Shown: positions 17,305 through 27,282 of the stretch, piece by piece
How the letters are laid out: each line of letters opens with the position of its first letter
Position numbering within the stretch: position 1 is the stretch's first letter
Origin: Chitinophaga oryziterrae
GTDB taxonomy: Bacteria > Bacteroidota > Bacteroidia > Chitinophagales > Chitinophagaceae
Direction: 5' to 3'
Length of the DNA: 64,000 nucleotides
Assembly (NCBI RefSeq): GCF_009758125.1
Contig: NZ_WRXO01000010.1
Span: 62,001 to 126,000, forward strand
Notes under the pieces: model-generated
Told to the model about the DNA's origin: nothing
Database searches by the model: none
What the model saw: only the letters and a program-made list of their open reading frames with translations
Made by a program: the position numbers and the translations under genes

Positions 17305-17820
17305 CTATTTCTTAACGCCTAACGAACGTAATATATCATCGCTCTTATCCAGCTTAGGATCTGCAAAGATAACTGTTACTCCCCCCGACTTATCAAGTAC
17401 AAAATCGTACATACGGGCTGCTGCCAGTTTCTGTACGGCATTGTATACTTTATCCTGTATTGGCTTGATCAGCTCCTCACGCTTCTTGAAAAGATCCCCT
17501 TCATACCCGAAACGCTTCTTCTGCAGATCCTTGGCTTCTTTCTCCTTAGCCACGATCTCGTCTTCACGCTTGTGTTTCAATTCATCTGTCAGCATTACCT
17601 GCTCTGCCTGGTAAGATTTATACATCTTATCTATTTCCAGGAACTTGGCATCTATTTCTTTCTGCCATTGTTCTGCTATTGCATCCAGCTTTCCCTGCGC
17701 TTCCTTATAATCCGGAACATTATCCAGGATATACTTGGTATCTATTACACAATAACGCTGCGCACTGGCTCCAAAGGCCGAACAAAGAACAACAGCTAAT
17801 ATGAGACATATCTTTTTCAT
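17305..17820 (-). CDS. OmpH/Skp family periplasmic chaperone (first copy)
   Basis: 171 residues. A signal peptide (MKKICLILAVVLCSAFGASAQ) is followed by the Skp fold: RYCVIDTKYILDNVPDYKEA, a long helical arm region rich in Lys/Glu (about 40-125), and a C-terminal YDFVLDKSGGVTVIF strand. It starts 65 bases after bamA and is presumably translated from the same transcript. The arm differs clearly from its neighbour's, so the two may form distinct or mixed trimers. Confidence 0.92.
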   Translation of the reverse strand: MKKICLILAVVLCSAFGASAQRYCVIDTKYILDNVPDYKEAQGKLDAIAEQWQKEIDAKFLEIDKMYKSYQAEQVMLTDELKHKREDEIVAKEKEAKDLQKKRFGYEGDLFKKREELIKPIQDKVYNAVQKLAAARMYDFVLDKSGGVTVIFADPKLDKSDDILRSLGVKK

Positions 17821-17885
17821 AATTCCGGGTTTAAATTATACTGCAAATCGGATTTGCAATATATAATTTAAAATTAATTCTACCC

Positions 17886-20612
17886 TTATTCTGGTTCAAA
17901 GCCCAGCATAAAGGTGAATTTAGCCGCATCCTTCAGACCACTGCCTGTTTTCAAACGGTCAAATCCAATACCATAGTCAAATCCAAGCAAACCAAACATC
18001 GGCAGGTAAAAACGCATACCTAAACCCGCTGAACGGCGCAACCTGAACGGATTGTAATCCTGTACGTCCCTGTAACCATTCGCTGCTTCCAGGAAAGCCA
18101 GACCAAAGATCGTAGAACTTGGATTCAGACTGAACGGATAACGCAACTCCATGATATATTTGTTGAAGATCGTGAAACCTTCATATCCTCTTGGCTGACT
18201 GTTTTCCACGTTGCTCTTTGGATCAGATGTATAATATACAGGATAACCTCTCTGGGAGATGATATCACGGTCGTAGATCGCAAAGTTGCTCAAACCATCA
18301 CCACCCAGCTCAAAGCGGCCGAACGGAGATAAGGTGGTACGATTGTCATAACGGCCAATGTAACCAAACTTAGCAGCTACCTTCAGTACAAACGTTTTGT
18401 TGTCTGTTCCGTGAGGACGGCTCAATGGTACATACCATTCTGCATTAAAGCGGTATTTCTGGTACTCGATGAAATTAAACTGGTTGGATACTGATTCCAG
18501 TTTGTAATCCTTGCTGGGATTAAATACGGAATAAGGAGGAGTGAACTGTCCGGATAACAGGAAGTTAGAACCATTCCTCGGGAAGATCTGCTGATCCACT
18601 GAAGAACGTGACAATGTCAGTTTTAAGTTCACGTTATTGGAAGTACCGTTAGAGAACCCGATGTTAAAGTAATCGTAGTTCTTCAGTTTGTACTGCTGAT
18701 AGTTCACAGAGTAAATGAGGGTGAAATAGTCATCAGGCCATTTCAACTGCTTACCCAGTGATACGGAAGCACCCAATACTTTAAAGTAAGCATTGGAAGA
18801 ACTGGCCGTACCATACAAAGCCGCATAAGCGTATGGGTTCTGGTAACTGTTATAGAAACTTACAGAAAACTGGTTTCTCTTTTTACCACCCAGCCAGGGC
18901 TCTGTGAAAGAGAAGTTATAAGAACGGTATGCCTTACCATTGGAAGATACACGTACCGATAATTTCTGTCCGTCTCCACTTGGTAACGGGTCCCATGTCT
19001 GTTTGTTAAATATATTACGGAGAGAGAAGTTGTTGAACGTTACACCCAGCGTACCGGTTAAACCGATATAACCACCCCAGCCCGCAGACAGTTCCAACTG
19101 GTCATTTGCTTTTTCTTCAACAGTATAATCAATGTCCACGGTACCGTCCTGGATATTAGGCACCGGCACCATACCGATCTTTTCAGGGTTAAAGAAACCC
19201 AGGTTAGCGATCTCACGGTTGGAACGGATCAGATCCGTACGACTGAATTTCTCACCTGGTAATGTACGCAGCTCACGACGGATTACGTGTTCGTTGGTTT
19301 TTTCATTACCTGCAATACGTACTTCTTTAATAGTAGCCTGAGGACCTTCAGAAATCCTCACCTCATAATCTATGGTATCTCCACGGATCCCGATTTCAAC
19401 AGGGTCTGCACGGAAAAACAGGTAACCATAGTCCATGTATAAACCACCTACGTCACCACCTTCAGATGACAGCAAACGTTTCTGTAAAATTTCCTGATTG
19501 TAAACATCTCCTGGTTTGATACCCAGTACACGACCCAGTAAAGAATCCGTGTAACGGCTGTTACCTTTCCAGGTAATGTTACCGAAGTAGTATTTCTTAC
19601 CCTCGCTCACCTGCAGGCTCACATTCACACCACCATTACGGGATTTGTAGGTAGTATCTCTTACCAGTACCGCATCACGGAAACCCTGGGTATTATAATA
19701 AGCGATTACCTTTTCTTTATCTTCTGTATACTTACCCTCATTGAACTTGGCAGAGGAGAACAGTTTAAAACGGAAGTAAGGGTCCAGCGCTTCCATTGTA
19801 CGGGAAGGATACAGGAACCCGAAAGTAGACCAGTAATTTTCCGGCTGCTCCAGGGAATCCACCCATACAGGCTCAGAATCAGGGTGAATGGTAAACCGGG
19901 AATGCTCCTTGGTACCCTTCATCTTCTTCTTGATCTTAGAATCGGAAATGTTCTCGTTACCTACAATGTAGATATCGTTTACTTTCACTTTACCCCCCTT
20001 TATAACGGTAAACACCACATCCGTTGCGTTTACCTGCGCAGTATCGGTCCGTTCCGTCACAGTCACAGTGGCGTTGCGATATCCTTTATCTGCATAAAAC
20101 TTAGAGATGATCCCGATCGCATTCTGTTTCATGGCTTCAGTTACTACTGAGCCCTTACGCAGACTGGCCTTTTTGGTCAGCTCTTCCGCGTCAGATTTTT
20201 TAACGCCTCTGAAAATGAAGTTATTAAGACGGGGACGTTCCACCAGCTCAATTTCGAGCCAGATCTTACCGTCTTCCACCTTCAATACGTAAATGGCGAC
20301 GTTCGCAAACAGATGCTGCCCCCAGAGAGCCTGTATCGCTTTTGCAAACTGATCACCGCCGGGGTAAACTACCTTATCGCCTACATTCAGGCCAGATAAA
20401 GAGATAAGCAATGATTTATCGAGGTACTGTGTACCTGACACCGTAATGTCAGCTATTTCATACTGCTGCGGCTGTGCATTTCCCAATGGTAAATTCAGTC
20501 CCACTGGTTGGTCTGCTGCAGGGATAGTATCCCGTACCTGGGCGGATACACGAATGCCGGCACTGCAACATAATACTATAGCCAGGAGGCTCTTAGGAAA
20601 TAATTTCTTCAT
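17886..20612 (-). CDS. bamA: Outer membrane protein assembly factor BamA
   Basis: About 908 residues from the start at MKKLFPKSLL, which gives a clean signal peptide ending near RVSAQ. A series of POTRA domains occupies roughly residues 45-490 (repeated GNENISDSKI/GNSRYTDSLL/GNEKTNEHVI-type strands). The C-terminal 16-stranded barrel includes the lid-locking RGY-type motif (ISQRGYPVYY) and ends in FTFMLGFEPE. BamA folds beta-barrel proteins into the outer membrane. Its start overlaps the uppS end by 20 bases. The Bacteroidota barrel insertions make it longer than E. coli BamA. Confidence 0.96.
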   Translation of the reverse strand: MKKLFPKSLLAIVLCCSAGIRVSAQVRDTIPAADQPVGLNLPLGNAQPQQYEIADITVSGTQYLDKSLLISLSGLNVGDKVVYPGGDQFAKAIQALWGQHLFANVAIYVLKVEDGKIWLEIELVERPRLNNFIFRGVKKSDAEELTKKASLRKGSVVTEAMKQNAIGIISKFYADKGYRNATVTVTERTDTAQVNATDVVFTVIKGGKVKVNDIYIVGNENISDSKIKKKMKGTKEHSRFTIHPDSEPVWVDSLEQPENYWSTFGFLYPSRTMEALDPYFRFKLFSSAKFNEGKYTEDKEKVIAYYNTQGFRDAVLVRDTTYKSRNGGVNVSLQVSEGKKYYFGNITWKGNSRYTDSLLGRVLGIKPGDVYNQEILQKRLLSSEGGDVGGLYMDYGYLFFRADPVEIGIRGDTIDYEVRISEGPQATIKEVRIAGNEKTNEHVIRRELRTLPGEKFSRTDLIRSNREIANLGFFNPEKIGMVPVPNIQDGTVDIDYTVEEKANDQLELSAGWGGYIGLTGTLGVTFNNFSLRNIFNKQTWDPLPSGDGQKLSVRVSSNGKAYRSYNFSFTEPWLGGKKRNQFSVSFYNSYQNPYAYAALYGTASSSNAYFKVLGASVSLGKQLKWPDDYFTLIYSVNYQQYKLKNYDYFNIGFSNGTSNNVNLKLTLSRSSVDQQIFPRNGSNFLLSGQFTPPYSVFNPSKDYKLESVSNQFNFIEYQKYRFNAEWYVPLSRPHGTDNKTFVLKVAAKFGYIGRYDNRTTLSPFGRFELGGDGLSNFAIYDRDIISQRGYPVYYTSDPKSNVENSQPRGYEGFTIFNKYIMELRYPFSLNPSSTIFGLAFLEAANGYRDVQDYNPFRLRRSAGLGMRFYLPMFGLLGFDYGIGFDRLKTGSGLKDAAKFTFMLGFEPE

Positions 20613-21354
20613 TCTGCTGTATTTGATCGCTTGTTTTACCAAAGCGCCGTTCTCTGGTCTGGTAGTTTAATATTGCTTCGTAAAGGTGTTCTTTGCGGAA
20701 ATCCGGCCAGCGGGTATCTGTGAAATACAGCTCCGCGTAAGCCAGTTGGTATAGTAAAAAGTTACTGATTCTGCATTCTCCGCTGGTTCTGATCATTAAT
20801 TCAGGATCAGGTATCGTAGCAGTACACAGGTATTGCTCCCACATCTCAGGCGTTACCGCCTCCGGTGTCAGCTTCCCGTCCTTCACATCCTGTGCAATGT
20901 TTCTCGCAGCATTCACAATCTCCCACCTGGCGCTATAGCTCAGAGCCATTACCAGGTTTAAGCCGGTGTTCTGACTGGTTAAGGCCATTGCCTCTTCCAT
21001 TTCAGTTTTACACTGGCCGGGTAACATGTTCATGTCTCCGATTACATGCAATCTGATGTTATTTTTTGATAACGTAGCTACTTCATTGCGGATAGTGTTC
21101 ACCAGCAACTCCATAATCCCGTTAACCTCGTAAACAGGACGATCCCAGTTTTCTGTTGAAAAGGCATAAAGGGTGAGATACCCAATGCCCAGTTCTGCAC
21201 AAGCTTCCGTAATATTCCGGACACTTTCCACCCCCTCATGATGACCGAAAAGCCGGTCCTGGCCTCGTTCTTTAGCCCAACGGCCATTACCATCCATTAT
21301 GATGGCGATATGTCGTGGTAACCGTTGTAAGTCTAATTTATCCTTCAAACTCAT
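20593..21354 (-). CDS. uppS: Isoprenyl transferase (undecaprenyl diphosphate synthase type)
   Basis: 253 residues from MSLKDKLDLQRLPRH. It has the cis-prenyltransferase core: IAIIMDGNGRWAKERG (catalytic Asp and pyrophosphate-binding Arg), a GHHEGVESVR-type segment, TLYAFSTENW, and the C-terminal region PELMIRTSGECRISNFLLYQLAYAE, where the third position of the usual RTSGExRxSNF motif is intact. It condenses isopentenyl diphosphate onto farnesyl diphosphate to make the C55 carrier for peptidoglycan and surface glycans. It sits between porG and bamA, the conserved Bacteroidota order. Confidence 0.95.
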   Translation of the reverse strand: MSLKDKLDLQRLPRHIAIIMDGNGRWAKERGQDRLFGHHEGVESVRNITEACAELGIGYLTLYAFSTENWDRPVYEVNGIMELLVNTIRNEVATLSKNNIRLHVIGDMNMLPGQCKTEMEEAMALTSQNTGLNLVMALSYSARWEIVNAARNIAQDVKDGKLTPEAVTPEMWEQYLCTATIPDPELMIRTSGECRISNFLLYQLAYAELYFTDTRWPDFRKEHLYEAILNYQTRERRFGKTSDQIQQNEEIIS

Positions 21355-21585
21355 GTGTATCTGCGGCGGATTATATATATCGAACCGATTTAAGTAAAAG
21401 TGTGCAAAGATACAAAAATAGATATATGGCTCTCCCTGCAAAGGGTGAAGGGGGGTTTTAACGTAGTTTTAACAGCGAAATCCTTTACCGTAGGCAGTTT
21501 CCTCTTCGAAGAAGTTTGAATTTGAGGTTAATAATAGGCCAATTGCCAATAATAAACTGCAAACAGGCATCTATTACCTGCGAAA

Positions 21586-22437
21586 CTAGAATTTACATCT
21601 GTAAGTAGTAAATAAAACGCTGATTGTGAACTCTACGGTCACATATTGGTCCTTGTCCCGGCTGTTTCCCCGCTGACGTCCGGCAACTCCGATACGGTCC
21701 CCGGTAGCATATGAACGGTCCTGCAGTAAATAAGCGGTACTGTTAGCCGGGAATACGGCAGATCCGGCATAAGTAGTACTTACATCATCCAGGTAATCTG
21801 TGTTGGTGAACCGGTATAATACTTCCAGCCCGGCATTCACCTTCCTGGAGAGATTATATTTAAAACCGCCTCCCACCATGAAAGCAGAAGATACCAGACT
21901 GTAAGGCTTACGGTCGGGATACATGGCTGTACCCTGTCCTTCTGTGCCCAATGGCTGCAAATGATACTTTTTGCCACCCAGGTATGCGTAGGGATTGAAA
22001 TAGAAGAGAGAGGCTCCTCCTGTAAAATATGGGGTAAACCGGTATCCCAGGCTGCCTGGTTCAAACCGGAAGAAATTAAAATCACCCTGTAGCCCCAGTT
22101 CCCATAAATTGGTATTGAAGCTCAGGTTACGCCGCTGCTGGAAATCATTCTTGTTATATACATCCGAATAACCCAGTTGCATAAAACGGCCATGCACCCT
22201 TACACCCACATAATCATTCATGTATTTGCGGTAAAAGATGCCAATTGATGGCTTGGGAGCATTGATAGCCCCCCGGGTATTTAAATCCCCGAAGTAATGT
22301 GCGGCGCCTACCGAAATACCTAATTCACCGGTATAGGATAGTTCGTTCTGAGCAAAAGCAGGCATCATGAACAGGGAACCCACTGCGATGAGGCTGATTT
22401 TGATTAAACGTTTGGAGTAAAAGAAAGGTATGCCCAT
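21586..22437 (-). CDS. porG: PorG-like outer membrane beta-barrel protein (DUF6089), type IX secretion
   Basis: 283 residues with a signal peptide ending near PAFAQ and a small predicted beta-barrel (ELGISVGAAHYFGDLNTR, then GVRVHGRFMQLGYSD and YFTGGASLFYFNPYA). It fits the DUF6089/PorG family. In Porphyromonas gingivalis PorG interacts with the PorK-PorN ring of the type IX secretion system and is encoded next to uppS, bamA and two skp genes, the same order as here. No other T9SS component lies in the window. It precedes uppS by 231 bases. Confidence 0.85.
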   Translation of the reverse strand: MGIPFFYSKRLIKISLIAVGSLFMMPAFAQNELSYTGELGISVGAAHYFGDLNTRGAINAPKPSIGIFYRKYMNDYVGVRVHGRFMQLGYSDVYNKNDFQQRRNLSFNTNLWELGLQGDFNFFRFEPGSLGYRFTPYFTGGASLFYFNPYAYLGGKKYHLQPLGTEGQGTAMYPDRKPYSLVSSAFMVGGGFKYNLSRKVNAGLEVLYRFTNTDYLDDVSTTYAGSAVFPANSTAYLLQDRSYATGDRIGVAGRQRGNSRDKDQYVTVEFTISVLFTTYRCKF

Positions 22438-22602
22438 AAATCCGTTCTGCTTAAACGCAATGATTCCTTTAAACGCAATAATACCCGCTTTTGGTATTAC
22501 GAAAAGTAATCAAATGTAATAATTTTTTCTAATATGCTAATTCTCAAATGTGCAGAAGGTGTCCCCGGCAACGTAATTCTTTTGGCTAATTCGGCGTATA
22601 CG

Positions 22603-23490
22603 CTATTTAAGCGTATTTCTCGCATCTATCCCCCACAATAACTTGTTCCGCAAGGTATGCAGAAAATTGCTATCGTCAAGGCGCACAAGGCTCAGACTAA
22701 AGCTTTCTTTTTTTATCGCCAGCTGTACGGTATTATCTATTGTCTCCATCCTGGAGTCCAGCGTGCATAAAAACTGGTCGCTACGACCCTCTACTTCAAA
22801 CGAGATCACATGATTATCAGGGACTATGATGGGGCGTACATTCAGATTATGAGGGGCTACCGGCGTAATCACAAAACTACCGGCTTCAGGGAATACTACC
22901 GGTCCCCCGCAACTAAGGGAATAACCCGTAGATCCGGTAGGCGTGGCTACGATCAATCCATCGGCCCAGTAAGTATTCAGGAATTCTCCGTTCAGGTAAG
23001 TATGGATCTTCACCATCGCAGAGGTATCTTTCTTATGAATGGTAAAGTCGTTCAGCGCATAGGGCACATCCCCAAAGAGTCCTACATTGGAGTCCAGGTG
23101 CAGCAATGCACGTTTGTCCACAATGTAGGTACGCTGTTTTAATGCCTGTACGGCCGCATATATCGCGCCCTTGCCGATACTGGCAAGGAAGCCTAAACGA
23201 CCAAAGTTGATGCCCAGCACCGGGATGTTCTTATCCCTTACATAACACACCGTATCCAGCAGGGTACCATCCCCTCCCAGGCTCACCAGGATATCCGCCT
23301 TACCGTAAAGGTCCTCCGACTGCGCAAAAGTAACCGGATCTTTCCCGAACTTGATGTGCGGTTCCAGTGCCCGGAAAAACGGGTCATATATAATAGTGTC
23401 AATCTCCTCCCGTTGCAGTTCATCCAGCAACAATTGGATAATTGGCAAATCCTCTTTAACAAAACCCCGGCTATATATGGCAATTTGCAT
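22603..23490 (-). CDS. nadK: NAD kinase
   Basis: 295 residues with the NAD kinase landmarks: GGDGTLLDTV (nucleotide-binding loop with the catalytic Asp), the substrate segment ALNDFTIHKK corresponding to the NE/D motif, and the glycine-rich TPTGSTGYSLSCGGP near residue 190. It phosphorylates NAD+ to NADP+. It is 18 bases after a predicted outer membrane protein gene and upstream of porG. The order nadK-porG-uppS-bamA-skp-skp recurs in Bacteroidota. Confidence 0.96.
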   Translation of the reverse strand: MQIAIYSRGFVKEDLPIIQLLLDELQREEIDTIIYDPFFRALEPHIKFGKDPVTFAQSEDLYGKADILVSLGGDGTLLDTVCYVRDKNIPVLGINFGRLGFLASIGKGAIYAAVQALKQRTYIVDKRALLHLDSNVGLFGDVPYALNDFTIHKKDTSAMVKIHTYLNGEFLNTYWADGLIVATPTGSTGYSLSCGGPVVFPEAGSFVITPVAPHNLNVRPIIVPDNHVISFEVEGRSDQFLCTLDSRMETIDNTVQLAIKKESFSLSLVRLDDSNFLHTLRNKLLWGIDARNTLK

Positions 23491-23508
23491 AATCTGTCAT
23501 TAACTCAG

Positions 23509-24921
23509 CTACATGTCTAATTTAGTGTGTAAAAATAGCCCTTTTTGCCCTAACTGGTTTATACTATACTCTATTCTCAGGCAGGAATCATAAAAGGAAA
23601 CTATGTCTAACCCTACACCACCTGTATATAAAAAACGGTTGTTCAGCATACCGTAACCATACCGCTTACTGTACGCATACCCTGCGTCTCCGTAAATCTT
23701 CAGCATCAGCCGGAAAGGCACCGCACTAAACTTCTTCGGCACCACCGGCAGGTTCACTTTAAAATTCATCAGCTCCTGCCGTAAAGTAGATTTCGCAATG
23801 AAAAAACTGGTGCCATCTACCACAAAATATTCCAGCCCCCGCAAATAATCCTCCTGATAACCAATCGCTTTCTGGTCCGCATAAGGCGCATTACCGGTAA
23901 ACTTTACCTGCGATCTTAATCCCAGCGCTCCATACGTTTTATTCGCCAGCTGCCAGTACCCGGCTATTCTTAACCGTAACCTTACATGGTCTATATCATC
24001 CAGGGCACCTATCCCCATCTTCTCGGCCTCCGCCTGCAACAGCACTCCCTTTAAGGGATAGGTCCAGCTGTCAGCCTTCCTGTAACTGATACGGTACATC
24101 AGGTTCAGGTACCTCGCAACGGTATGCCCCTCCCCTAAATAATCAGGATTATAGATAGCCACTGAATCACTGACCTTCTCATAGTTATACGTCAGAAATA
24201 CCTGGTGACGCGTATTGATGGCCTTCCGGTAACTATAACTCAGTCCTACTGAATATAACTGGCGGATAAACTCATTCTGCTTAAAGAAGTGCTGCCTATT
24301 CTCAAAAGTACTATCGTTTATTTCCCGGTTACGGCTATAGGAGAAGATGAAACCCACCCCATGCCGGAATGATTTATCTACGTAAGGTAAATCGTAAGAG
24401 AGGGCTACCCGCTGAGTATACCCCATTTGCAACTCTGCTCTTACTTCATCATTACGCCCGGTAAGATTATCCTGGAAAAGGCGCACGCCAAGGTTCACCC
24501 GGTTCAGGCTGTGTCCCTGCTCTACCCACCACTGGTTAAAGTTACGGTCGGCCAGTTTGAAAATAGGTATCGGGAATGTGTACCATCGCTCCCACACATC
24601 AAACACAACATCTACATTGTTATCACGCCAGTTCTTTACGTTTACGGTAACATTCAGAAAGAGGGAGAGATTTAATAACTGTTTACGCTTTTGGTCCAGC
24701 GTACTGCCCAGATCCCGCAGCCACAAGGTATCTCCGGGAAAAAGGCCCAGTTCCCGCAGTATCACATTGGTCCTTGTTTTCTTATTGCCAAGGACGACCA
24801 CATTCCTTACTACAACGTAATTGGTATCTCTGCCGGCCGGAGTTACCTGGCGGGAAACCCCCTTGCAAAAGAACAGGGCAGAAAATATAAAAGAAAGGAG
24901 AAGTGCCTTTTTGAAAGCCAT
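23509..24921 (-). CDS. POTRA-containing outer membrane beta-barrel protein (BamA/TamA-like)
   Basis: 470 residues. A signal peptide (LLLSFIFSALFFCKGVS) is followed by a single POTRA-like unit (about 35-110: VVRNVVVLGNKKTRTNVILRE ... VDVVFDVWERW), then a barrel with alternating strands (VFLTYNYEKVSDSV, LRLRIAGYWQLANKTYGALGLRS) ending in an FLHTKLDM-type C-terminus. It resembles the one-POTRA members of the BamA/Omp85 superfamily, so an insertion or lipid-transfer role is possible, but no specific function is known to me. It directly precedes nadK. Confidence 0.75.
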   Translation of the reverse strand: MAFKKALLLSFIFSALFFCKGVSRQVTPAGRDTNYVVVRNVVVLGNKKTRTNVILRELGLFPGDTLWLRDLGSTLDQKRKQLLNLSLFLNVTVNVKNWRDNNVDVVFDVWERWYTFPIPIFKLADRNFNQWWVEQGHSLNRVNLGVRLFQDNLTGRNDEVRAELQMGYTQRVALSYDLPYVDKSFRHGVGFIFSYSRNREINDSTFENRQHFFKQNEFIRQLYSVGLSYSYRKAINTRHQVFLTYNYEKVSDSVAIYNPDYLGEGHTVARYLNLMYRISYRKADSWTYPLKGVLLQAEAEKMGIGALDDIDHVRLRLRIAGYWQLANKTYGALGLRSQVKFTGNAPYADQKAIGYQEDYLRGLEYFVVDGTSFFIAKSTLRQELMNFKVNLPVVPKKFSAVPFRLMLKIYGDAGYAYSKRYGYGMLNNRFLYTGGVGLDIVSFYDSCLRIEYSINQLGQKGLFLHTKLDM

Positions 24922-25006
24922 AAGAGGCAGTAAAATAATGAAAAAAGCTTAATGCAAAACGCGTGCTGCGTACTACATTAAGCTCCTTTCCTGAATATTT
25001 TTATCA

Positions 25007-25669
25007 TTACATGCTGATGTAATTCATCAGCAGATCATAATTCTTTTTAACAAGATCCTCTTCCTGTTCCTCAGTAACGGTGTATTTAACAGCGTAGTTG
25101 AAGCGTTCGAAAGTAGCCAGTAATCCCTGTAACTCCTGACGATTTGTTTTCAGTAATACTTCCAGTCTGCCGGAAACAGGATTGGTAATAGTATTTACAC
25201 TCAGCAGTGTTATGTCATTTGATTCCGCAATACGGGCAATTTCACTCAGACTATAATCGCGCGGGTCCATATCCAGCGCCAGTATCCCCCCATGTTCCTT
25301 TACTCCGTTGTATTGGCCCAGTACACTCAGCAGGTTGTCCTTTGTAAGCACACCCAGGTATTCATTCTCACGGCTGATTACAGGAAGTGTGGATAATTTG
25401 AGATCATTGAAAAGTTTCAGTGCCTCATAAAAATGCGCATTCTCCATAATGGCCGGCTTAGAACCATTATATTCCATATTCTCAAGGTGAGTCTCAGCGT
25501 CTTCCAGGTCCATAATATCATCTTCCTCTACCAGCGCCAGGTACTTGTTCTCCAGCACCATGGGCAGTTGTGTAAGATGATATTCATTCATCAGGCGCAA
25601 AGCTCTTGCCCCCGAATCCAGTGGATGCAGAACAGGAACTACTGTTGATATGAGATCACGTGCAAGCAT
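25007..25669 (-). CDS. CBS domain protein
   Basis: 220 residues. Two CBS motifs span about 1-135 (MLARDLISTVVPVLHPLDSGARALRLM and the second around NAHFYEALKLFNDLKLSTLPVI), followed by an ACT-like C-terminal part (ITLLSVNTITNPVSGRLEVLLKTN). CBS pairs sense adenine nucleotides. The gene leads toward nadK within the minus-strand run, which fits a nucleotide-sensing role. This link is inference from position. Confidence 0.85.
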   Translation of the reverse strand: MLARDLISTVVPVLHPLDSGARALRLMNEYHLTQLPMVLENKYLALVEEDDIMDLEDAETHLENMEYNGSKPAIMENAHFYEALKLFNDLKLSTLPVISRENEYLGVLTKDNLLSVLGQYNGVKEHGGILALDMDPRDYSLSEIARIAESNDITLLSVNTITNPVSGRLEVLLKTNRQELQGLLATFERFNYAVKYTVTEEQEEDLVKKNYDLLMNYISM

Positions 25670-25860
25670 TATTTTTTGCGCTATTGTTATACAATAATAT
25701 GAAAAGAATCGCGAACGGTCAATTGAGAATTATGAATGGACATGCCGCTGTACTTATATACGTAACGATGGGAATTAATGGTTTGTTACATATAAATACA
25801 GATAAATGTATATAAAAATACCAGGCTGATCATTGAAAGTCCCCCACCCCGGGTGATATG

Positions 25861-26631
25861 CTACTTCTTAAGTTTCTCCATGAAAGGATGCAGGATCTTG
25901 TTAAATTCTTCAGGTTGCTCCATCATAGGAGCATGTCCGCACTTATCAATAAAATGCAGTTCAGAATTAGGGATCAGTTTATGGAATTCTTCGCCCACCA
26001 TAGGAGGCGTAACAGTATCATTCAGTCCCCATATCAATAGGGTAGGTATCTTCAGTTCTCTCAGCTCTTCACCAAGGTTATGCCTGATAGCAGATTTTGC
26101 CAGGGTGATGATCTTTATAACTTTTAAACGGTTCGTAGTAATCTCAAACACCTCATCCACCAGTTCTTTGGTAGCCATGGCCGGATCGTAAAAAGTAAGT
26201 TCTGTCTTTTTACGGATGTAATCATAGTCTCCCCTTTTAGGATACGTTTCACCCATACCATTCTCAAACAAACCGGAGCTACCTGTCAAAGTCAATGATT
26301 TTACCGGTGCTTCCGGATGCTTTAACAGATATACCAGCCCAACATGACCACCCAGTGAGTTACCCAGTATATGTATGTTCGTATATCCCTGAGACTCAAT
26401 GAACTTATGTACATATTTTGCGAGGCCGGACACGGAAGTATCCAGGATGTTCAGGTCAAACAATGGCAACATAGGTACCACTACCTTGTTAAATTGACGG
26501 AAGTACTCTATTAATCCTCCAAAATTACTCAGTGCACCAAATAGTCCATGCAGTAATATTAACGGCTCCCCCTCTCCTTCCTCTACGTACTTAAACTTTC
26601 CCTGTGTTTTAATTTCGTAAACCATTGCCAA
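25861..26631 (-). CDS. Alpha/beta-hydrolase fold protein
   Basis: 256 residues with a complete alpha/beta-hydrolase set: oxyanion-hole segment LILLHGLFGALSNF, nucleophile elbow LGNSLGGH (Ser near residue 92), catalytic Asp in LIWGLNDTVTPP and His in CGHAPMMEQPEEFN. There is no signal peptide. The substrate is unknown; the fold covers esterases, lipases and ring-cleavage hydrolases. It lies between cvpA and the CBS gene in the same orientation. A near-consensus AAGCTTTG box 4 nt before the ATG hints at its own promoter. Confidence 0.85.
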   Translation of the reverse strand: MAMVYEIKTQGKFKYVEEGEGEPLILLHGLFGALSNFGGLIEYFRQFNKVVVPMLPLFDLNILDTSVSGLAKYVHKFIESQGYTNIHILGNSLGGHVGLVYLLKHPEAPVKSLTLTGSSGLFENGMGETYPKRGDYDYIRKKTELTFYDPAMATKELVDEVFEITTNRLKVIKIITLAKSAIRHNLGEELRELKIPTLLIWGLNDTVTPPMVGEEFHKLIPNSELHFIDKCGHAPMMEQPEEFNKILHPFMEKLKK

Positions 26632-26696
26632 AGCTTGAAAGTCAATTTTGCGCTAAAATAATTCTTTTTATTAATTCAAATAATCTTTGAAGCGAG

Positions 26697-27239
26697 CTAG
26701 GTAGCCTGCATTTCCTTTGCTGCATTATCAAAAAAGGATTGCAAACCGGCAAACATATCCTTGAAAAGCGGAATGACCTTACCTAAGCCATTCATCACCG
26801 CAGGGCCCAGGTGCTCAATGTAGGGATAAACTACGGATTGCATTTTGGTTTCAGGACTTAACCAATATAGTTGATTGGCAATCCATAATAGGACACTATA
26901 TGCAATGATAAATATAGCACTATATAATATAATTCCGCCTAATTTGTTTAACCAGCCCATCATTGCCAGCTCTACCAGCGTTTGCATAAGTGTGGCTCCC
27001 AGCCTTACCAGCAGCACAACCCCTACAAAAAGACTAATGAAACATAAAACAGGCAGCCAACGGGTGTGGACCTGCCAGTGCTGCTGCGCATACAGTACAG
27101 CTACAGTTGTAAGTTTAAGCGCAGCAGCCATGCCTATCGTCACCGCTACAAAAGAAAATACGGCTACTATCAGGCCACGGCTGTACCCCTTATAGATGGC
27201 AAAGACCAGGATAATGGCAAAAACAATGTCGATTCCCAT
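26697..27239 (-). CDS. CvpA family membrane protein
   Basis: 180 residues with four predicted membrane segments (IVFAIILVFAIYKGY, VAVFSFVAVTIGMAAAL, VLCFISLFVGVVLLVRL, GGIILYSAIFIIAYSVLL), matching the CvpA family. In E. coli CvpA is needed for colicin V production and envelope homeostasis; its biochemical role is unsettled. It is translated between yqeY and the hydrolase gene with gaps of 43 and 65 bases. Confidence 0.88.
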   Translation of the reverse strand: MGIDIVFAIILVFAIYKGYSRGLIVAVFSFVAVTIGMAAALKLTTVAVLYAQQHWQVHTRWLPVLCFISLFVGVVLLVRLGATLMQTLVELAMMGWLNKLGGIILYSAIFIIAYSVLLWIANQLYWLSPETKMQSVVYPYIEHLGPAVMNGLGKVIPLFKDMFAGLQSFFDNAAKEMQAT

Positions 27240-27282
27240 AGATTGATTAAAAATAGTCCTGCTTTACCTGCTCTCTCTTTGC

